Shown here piece after piece: positions 5,835 to 10,036 of a DNA stretch of 10,036 nucleotides. The DNA is from Ruminococcaceae bacterium UBA2656 (GTDB taxonomy: Bacteria > Bacillota > Clostridia > Oscillospirales > Acutalibacteraceae): the NCBI GenBank assembly GCA_002359465.1, contig DENA01000013.1, forward strand, positions 108,329-118,364. The letters run 5' to 3'. How positions within the stretch are numbered: the stretch's first letter is position 1; every line of letters starts with the position of its first letter. Below the pieces are notes generated by a model, which saw nothing but the letters and a program-made list of their open reading frames with translations, searched no databases and was not told the DNA's origin. The translations under genes were made by a program, and so were the position numbers.

Positions 5835-7286
5835 CTATTCTGGGGAATTTGTGTCCATTTTAATCTTAGAAAAATCATGGATATCCCGGATGTTTTCAAT
5901 AATACCGCGATTGTCCGCGGCTGCCATCAGCCTGCTGCGGTTTTTCAAAAGCTTCTGCATTTCCTCCACACCGCCGGGGCCTGCCACGCAGCCTCCCTCG
6001 CACGCCATGCCCTCGACAAAGTCCTCCTCCAGGCGTCCGGCATTCAGGATCATCAGCGTCTTTTTACATTCGGCCGCCCCGTTGCATTTTACGCAGGTAA
6101 ACGGCAAATCAAAGTTTTCTTCCTCCAGTGCCTGAACGACAGCGCCGGAAACACCTCCGCTCTGTGCAAAGCCTTTGCCGGCGCGGCTTCCGTCCTGCTC
6201 GTTTTCCGCTTCCTCCAACACGTTGATTTCCCTTGCGTTAAACAGAGCCTGAAGTTCTTCAAAGGTCATTACATAATCAGCGTTATCCTGTACTTTCTGA
6301 ATTTCAATTTTTTTTGCAACACAGGGGCCGATGAACACAACCTTGCTGTCGGGATGCTGCGCTTTTATGTAGCGGACGGTCAGCACCATGGGTGAAGCGG
6401 TATGGGAAATCAGCGGAACCAGCTTTGGAAAGTGTTTTTCAATCATCTCTACAAACGCGGGACAGCAGGAGGTAGTCATCTTCCGCTTATTTTCCAGCGC
6501 TTCTTTAAGCTCCTGCGCCTCATGGCAGGTGGTTGCATCCGCACCGAGGGAAACCTCCAGCACATCTGTAAAGCCCAGCTTTTTGACAGCCGACTTCAGC
6601 ATGCCGACATTGGCAGCGCCGAAATGCCCTTCAATGGCAGGGGCGAAAACCGCATAGACCGGCTTTTCCGATTTGATATCTTCAATTACGCTGACAATGC
6701 TGGAACGGTCGGTTACTGCGCCGAAGGGGCAGTTTTTCGTACAGGCCCCGCAGTTGATGCACCGGGAATAATCAATCGCCGCCCGCTGGTACTCGTCTTT
6801 TGTGATCGCCTTCACGGGGCAGGCCCGTATGCAGGGACGCATCGTATCGGAAATTGCATTATACGGGCAGGCCGCCGCGCAGCGGCCGCACTCCTTGCAT
6901 TTTGCCGGATCAATGTACGCGCCCTTCGGCGTGATGGAAATTGCGCCGAACGGACAGGCCGCGTGGCATTTTTTCGCAAGGCAGTGCTGACAGTTGTCCG
7001 TTACGTTGAACCGGTTGATCGGACAGCCCTCGCATGCCGCTGGGAGAACCGCAACGATATCCCCGTCCTCCTGTCCGGGCAGGTTCTTACCGCGCGCCGA
7101 GATGAGGCGCTCCCGAATGATCTCCCGCTCACGGTAGACACAGCACCGGAATTCCGGCAAAGGCCCGGGAATGATTTCATAGGGAATTTTGTCAAGGTTC
7201 TCCTCCAGCGTGCCCTCGTACGCATATTGGGCGACCTTGGTCAGCACTTCGTATTTTAACTGTTTGGCATCGTTATCATATTGCAT
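5835..7286 (-). CDS. [FeFe] hydrogenase, group B type
   Basis: The 483-residue protein has the H-cluster domain with L1 TTSCCPAF (C274/C275), L2 FIGPCVAKKIE (C322) and L3 EGMACEGGCVAGPG (C429/C433). All four cubane ligands and the extra L1 Cys used for proton transfer are present. Upstream lies an unusually Cys-rich N-terminal part: CEGCP (85-88), a CxxCxxxxCxxxCP set (99-111), CxxCxxCxxxCP (130-140), CIRACP (152-156) and a further CxxCxxCxxxCP (176-186), enough for about three to four [4Fe-4S] clusters. Residues 1-75 are specific to this type. The form matches what TIGR04105 calls group B1/B3, cytoplasmic hydrogenases of unsettled physiology, presumably ferredoxin-linked. An added CxxCxxxxxC (C398, C401, C407) lies before L3. 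The ATG at 7286 follows GAGGAT. The gene starts 20 bases after the phosphatase. No NADH-binding partner subunits are in the window. Confidence 0.9.
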   Translation of the reverse strand: MQYDNDAKQLKYEVLTKVAQYAYEGTLEENLDKIPYEIIPGPLPEFRCCVYREREIIRERLISARGKNLPGQEDGDIVAVLPAACEGCPINRFNVTDNCQHCLAKKCHAACPFGAISITPKGAYIDPAKCKECGRCAAACPYNAISDTMRPCIRACPVKAITKDEYQRAAIDYSRCINCGACTKNCPFGAVTDRSSIVSVIEDIKSEKPVYAVFAPAIEGHFGAANVGMLKSAVKKLGFTDVLEVSLGADATTCHEAQELKEALENKRKMTTSCCPAFVEMIEKHFPKLVPLISHTASPMVLTVRYIKAQHPDSKVVFIGPCVAKKIEIQKVQDNADYVMTFEELQALFNAREINVLEEAENEQDGSRAGKGFAQSGGVSGAVVQALEEENFDLPFTCVKCNGAAECKKTLMILNAGRLEEDFVEGMACEGGCVAGPGGVEEMQKLLKNRSRLMAAADNRGIIENIRDIHDFSKIKMDTNSPE

Positions 7287-7306
7287 GAATTATAATCCTC
7301 ATTTAT

Positions 7307-8485
7307 TTAATAGTAATACTTCTCGACTGTTTTTCCAAGCTGCTGCAAAATGCCGCAAAGCTCTTCAATCAATTTTATTTTGATACCCAGGTCTGCCGGA
7401 AGACCTGGATTCTGGTGCGCCGGATTAATCGCCCTTCCGATAAAGACTTTCAGGTCCGTGCATTCCTCCAAAAGGATTTTGGCAAGCATTGCCGCGCCGT
7501 TGGGCTCATCCAGAATATGGAAGTAAAAGGAGTCGGCTTCATGGGAAAGATAGTCCTTCAAAATTTCCACTGTCCGGCTCAGGGTCAGAACGCCCTCCGT
7601 CACAAGGTTAATTCCGTCAATTTTCCCGGTCGGCGGAATGTCCGGATCCGCGTAATGGATGGTAGTCTCAATTTTCCGGTTCAAAACCCGCGACACAATA
7701 TTGGCGCTTGTTCCGCCGCATACAATCCGCTTTCCCGGAGATGTCATAAAATCGTGTACAAGGCGGCTGTCGTCTTTTTTGCTGACCGGCGGACCGGAAA
7801 GAAGGTTAACCATACAGCGCGGTGTAATTTTAAAAATCAAATCGGTGCAATCATCGCCGGGCTTTCCAAGATAAAGCTCATTGACAGCCTGCGACAGTGA
7901 AACCGCAAGCCGCGGCGCCGACGTTTCCTTCAGCGTCGTCTTGGCGAGCCATGAGGAAACATTTTCCCAGTTCCACCCAAAATTGAGTGCCTGGCCGACT
8001 CCGGCATAAACAATGCCGTCGCTGATGAGTGCAATCACGTCTCCGGCATGGACGGTAAAATGGCTTTCCTTTACGGTCTTGTCGGCACACTCTTTTATTT
8101 CCGAGCAGTCCTCCAGATCGATCACCCTTCCGTTTCGCACAAAGATGCAGGGCGGATTGTCAAATTCAACCAGGGAAACATCGCCGCTGTCGGATATTTT
8201 AATAACGCTGAACGTGGAGTATGCCAACTTGCGCACATTGCAGACGGGCAGCGTCTTGGCGATTGTCTCTACAGCCTCCACCAAAGTCGCTCCCTCTTCA
8301 AGCATGGTGGAAATAATGCTGCTGGTCAGGGTTGAAAGAATATTGGCCTTTACGCCGCTGCCCAGCCCATCCGCCAAAACGGCGACGGTAGCGTCCTTTG
8401 TACGCGATATCAGCACCTTATCGCCGCACAGTTCTTCCCCGTACTTGTTCAGGCTGCGATACGCAGTGTCAACATGCATTTTCAT
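7307..8485 (-). CDS. SpoIIE-type PP2C serine/threonine phosphatase with C-terminal extension
   Basis: Residues 1 to about 220 form a PP2C/SpoIIE phosphatase domain: GD (21-22), VLADGLGSG (36-44), LISDGI (153-158) and GDDCTDL (210-216) supply the metal-binding aspartates. Such enzymes remove phosphate from Ser/Thr, classically on anti-sigma-factor antagonists. Residues about 225-392 are a separate region with SGPPVSKKDD (230-239), KRIVCGGTSANIVSR (252-266), HYADPDIPPTGKIDGINLV (277-295) and TEGVLTL (296-302); I recognise this as an extension that goes with hydrogenase-linked phosphatases but know no function for it. There is no membrane segment, so it differs from the sporulation SpoIIE proper. 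The ATG at 8485 overlaps the TGA of the HydS-like gene (ATGA), which implies coupled translation and probably a direct functional pairing. An ATG two codons later is an alternative start. Confidence 0.88.
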   Translation of the reverse strand: MKMHVDTAYRSLNKYGEELCGDKVLISRTKDATVAVLADGLGSGVKANILSTLTSSIISTMLEEGATLVEAVETIAKTLPVCNVRKLAYSTFSVIKISDSGDVSLVEFDNPPCIFVRNGRVIDLEDCSEIKECADKTVKESHFTVHAGDVIALISDGIVYAGVGQALNFGWNWENVSSWLAKTTLKETSAPRLAVSLSQAVNELYLGKPGDDCTDLIFKITPRCMVNLLSGPPVSKKDDSRLVHDFMTSPGKRIVCGGTSANIVSRVLNRKIETTIHYADPDIPPTGKIDGINLVTEGVLTLSRTVEILKDYLSHEADSFYFHILDEPNGAAMLAKILLEECTDLKVFIGRAINPAHQNPGLPADLGIKIKLIEELCGILQQLGKTVEKYYY

Positions 8486-10036
8486 TGTTCATCACCGTCA
8501 AATACAATCATATTTTTAAGTTTGGTAAGCGTGACTTTCGTTTCCGCCGTCGTTTCGCCAAGCAGGCTCGCAATCTGCTGCGCGGCGACCATTTGCTTGT
8601 CAATGACCTTTTGGGCCATCTCCATGGTATCGCTGCGGAGTTTATACTTATTTTCCATCTCTGTTTCCTCACGGGTAATGTCCTTATAAATCCCCATGGC
8701 GATATTTTCTTTCGCAATGTACACAATGGTCTGCATAACCGTAATGCCGTATTCCTTTAAATGCACTTTTTTGTCCGGAATGGACTGCTTCGTATCGAAT
8801 ACATACTGAAAATCAGAAGAATCCATAATCTCATAAATGCATTTCTGCAAAGCCTCATGGCGGGAAACCTTAAAGGCTTTTTCCGCCGCGGCGTTGAATT
8901 CAATAATATTCAGTTCCCTGTCAATGATAATGGTAATATTCGGCGTCTCTGTCAGAACACAGTTGGAAAGAGATTCGGCTCGCTCCTTCATATACGGCAT
9001 GCACATGGTCAGCTCGGCTTTGTTCTGATACACCGCCACCGCCTTGTCGCGGCAGGTCGGGTAGCCGCAGGAACCGCAGTTGAGCTCGTCCTCCGGCGAC
9101 TCTTTTCCAATCTTCGCCAGAATCATGCGAATTGTGGCTTCATCCGGAATATCCTCCCGGACGGAACAGTCTACGAACTGCATGCCCATCGGAATCTGCT
9201 CCGGAAGGCCGGGGTATCCGCCGAAGTCTTCACTTGCGTACTTTCTGACCTTAATAGTGGAGGAAAAGCGGGACGCCGCGTCCCTGTTTGAAATAGGGCC
9301 GTTGATACATCCGTCCTTGCACATATTGATTTCAATAAAACAGTGCCGCAGATCGCCGCGTTCCAGCGCCCTGCAAAGGTCGATACATTCCACGGAACCG
9401 CTTACGCTGAGCATTTTCCAGTCGCCCGTGTCGCCCATGGAACGAAGGGAAGCGATAATTCCATCCGTAACCGGGTACATCCGCAGAATTCTGGAGCTGG
9501 GATTGAGAAAAGAAGCGGGCTGCGCATCGTTGATTACAATATGTTCCGCATCAAACCATTTGGCCAGATCATCAAAGGTAAGTACGGCGTCCACGTCGTT
9601 GTTGTGACGGATATCGGCAGCCTCGCCGATTTTCGCGATGCATGGCCCGACAAAGATCACGCGGGTGCCGTACCCAAACGTTTTTTTCAAAAGCCGGGCG
9701 TGCGCAATCATCGGCGACACGACGGGAGCCATCTGGCCGACTAAGGACGGGTAATAATGCTCAATAAGCCTGTTTGCCGACGGGCAGCAGGTCGTGATGA
9801 TGTTTTCCATCTGATTCTGCTGAATCAGACGGTGGTATTCGGCCGTAACATAAGCCGCCCCCATACTCGTCTCGGCTGCGCCGTAAAAGCCAAGGGTCTT
9901 TACGGCTCCCGCGAATTTCTGTACATTGTCAAATTCAAAAGAGCCCAAATAAGAAGGCGCCACTGAAAGAATGACTTTGGCGCCCGTTGCAATCATTTCC
10001 TTTACGGCCTCCACGTCGCTGTTCAGGGTCTTTGAC
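8482..10036 (-). CDS. Sensory-type (group C, HydS-like) [FeFe]-hydrogenase with Fe-S and PAS domains, 5' partial
   Basis: The frame is open to the right edge (SKTLNSD precedes the GTG at 10014), so that GTG is not the true start and the N-terminal ferredoxin part lies outside. Numbering from 10014: H-cluster domain with L1 TTCCPS (C76/C77), L2 VGPCIAKIGE (C125) and L3 INMCKDGCINGP (C232/C236). A four-Cys [4Fe-4S] domain follows, LNCGSCGYPTCRDKA...C (C313, C316, C321, C338). Next is a PAS domain at about 352-450 (ETPNITIIIDRELNIIEFNA) and a C-terminal helix, likely coiled coil (about 450-500, ...QMVAAQQIASLLGETTAE). This order is that of putative H2/redox sensors rather than turnover enzymes. 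L3 has K-D where catalytic enzymes have G-G. There is no kinase domain; the coupled phosphatase is the obvious output partner. The family call is firm; the ligand is inferred. Confidence 0.88.
   Translation of the reverse strand, partial: SKTLNSDVEAVKEMIATGAKVILSVAPSYLGSFEFDNVQKFAGAVKTLGFYGAAETSMGAAYVTAEYHRLIQQNQMENIITTCCPSANRLIEHYYPSLVGQMAPVVSPMIAHARLLKKTFGYGTRVIFVGPCIAKIGEAADIRHNNDVDAVLTFDDLAKWFDAEHIVINDAQPASFLNPSSRILRMYPVTDGIIASLRSMGDTGDWKMLSVSGSVECIDLCRALERGDLRHCFIEINMCKDGCINGPISNRDAASRFSSTIKVRKYASEDFGGYPGLPEQIPMGMQFVDCSVREDIPDEATIRMILAKIGKESPEDELNCGSCGYPTCRDKAVAVYQNKAELTMCMPYMKERAESLSNCVLTETPNITIIIDRELNIIEFNAAAEKAFKVSRHEALQKCIYEIMDSSDFQYVFDTKQSIPDKKVHLKEYGITVMQTIVYIAKENIAMGIYKDITREETEMENKYKLRSDTMEMAQKVIDKQMVAAQQIASLLGETTAETKVTLTKLKNMIVFDGDEQ

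Noticed and set aside
5816..5899. Extended N-terminus of the ABC ATPase overlapping the hydrogenase end
   Set aside because: The extra residues are the hydrogenase tail read in another frame; GTG at 5815 has an AAGGAGG site and a normal family N-terminus.
6402..7259. Long plus-strand open frame (285 codons) opposite the group B hydrogenase
   Set aside because: It is antisense to a gene with clear Fe-S and H-cluster motifs, and its translation shows no recognisable family features; it is a shadow frame.
10012..10014. GTG as the start of the HydS-like gene
   Set aside because: The reading frame continues upstream to the window edge, and the ferredoxin-like N-terminal part expected for this family is missing, so the gene is cut by the window.
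1..10036. CRISPR arrays, tRNA/rRNA genes, insertion sequences
   Set aside because: No regularly spaced repeats, no tRNA-like cloverleaf or rRNA sequence, and no transposase-like frame were seen.

Overview
The window looks like chromosomal DNA from a strictly anaerobic, Gram-positive clostridium, probably of the Oscillospiraceae/Ruminococcaceae type. The evidence is an mcsA-mcsB pair, a TSCPD-family protein, a very small Cys-rich membrane peptide of a clostridial type, two different [FeFe]-hydrogenase-fold proteins and purine-rich Shine-Dalgarno sites. The genus is an inference. Nearly all genes lie on the minus strand.

Layout from left to right: (i) 1-230, the plus-strand C-terminus of a methyl-accepting chemotaxis protein, closed by a strong terminator at 262-296. 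(ii) 349-2571, a minus-strand block mcsA -> mcsB -> TPR-like protein. McsA/McsB form the protein-arginine kinase pair, here without ctsR in front or clpC behind. (iii) 2742-2870, a plus-strand 42-residue Cys-rich single-pass membrane peptide, ending at a hairpin shared with the convergent unit. (iv) 2913-4031, a minus-strand unit with a good sigma-A promoter (4075-4103), holding a PHP-domain phosphoesterase gene broken by one in-frame TAA and a TSCPD protein. (v) 4113-10036, a compact minus-strand operon running into the window from the right: a sensory-type (group C/HydS-like) [FeFe]-hydrogenase-fold protein with Fe-S and PAS domains, a SpoIIE-type PP2C phosphatase with an uncharacterised C-terminal domain, a group B-type [FeFe] hydrogenase with several Fe-S clusters, and an ABC-2 ATPase/permease pair. 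Several junctions are ATGA overlaps or gaps of about 20 bases.

The hydrogenase/phosphatase cassette is the most interesting part. A redox or H2 sensor (HydS-like, PAS and coiled coil) is translationally coupled to a protein phosphatase and followed by a catalytic-type group B hydrogenase. This suggests a hydrogen-responsive phospho-signalling system. Such associations are known in outline, but the output, the phosphatase substrate, the role of its C-terminal domain and the link to the ABC exporter are not settled by the sequence. Other points of note are active-site substitutions in McsB and the nonsense codon in the PHP gene. The two gene-free stretches (231-348 and 2572-2741) are shorter than 300 bases. 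They hold the terminator and a divergent promoter region.
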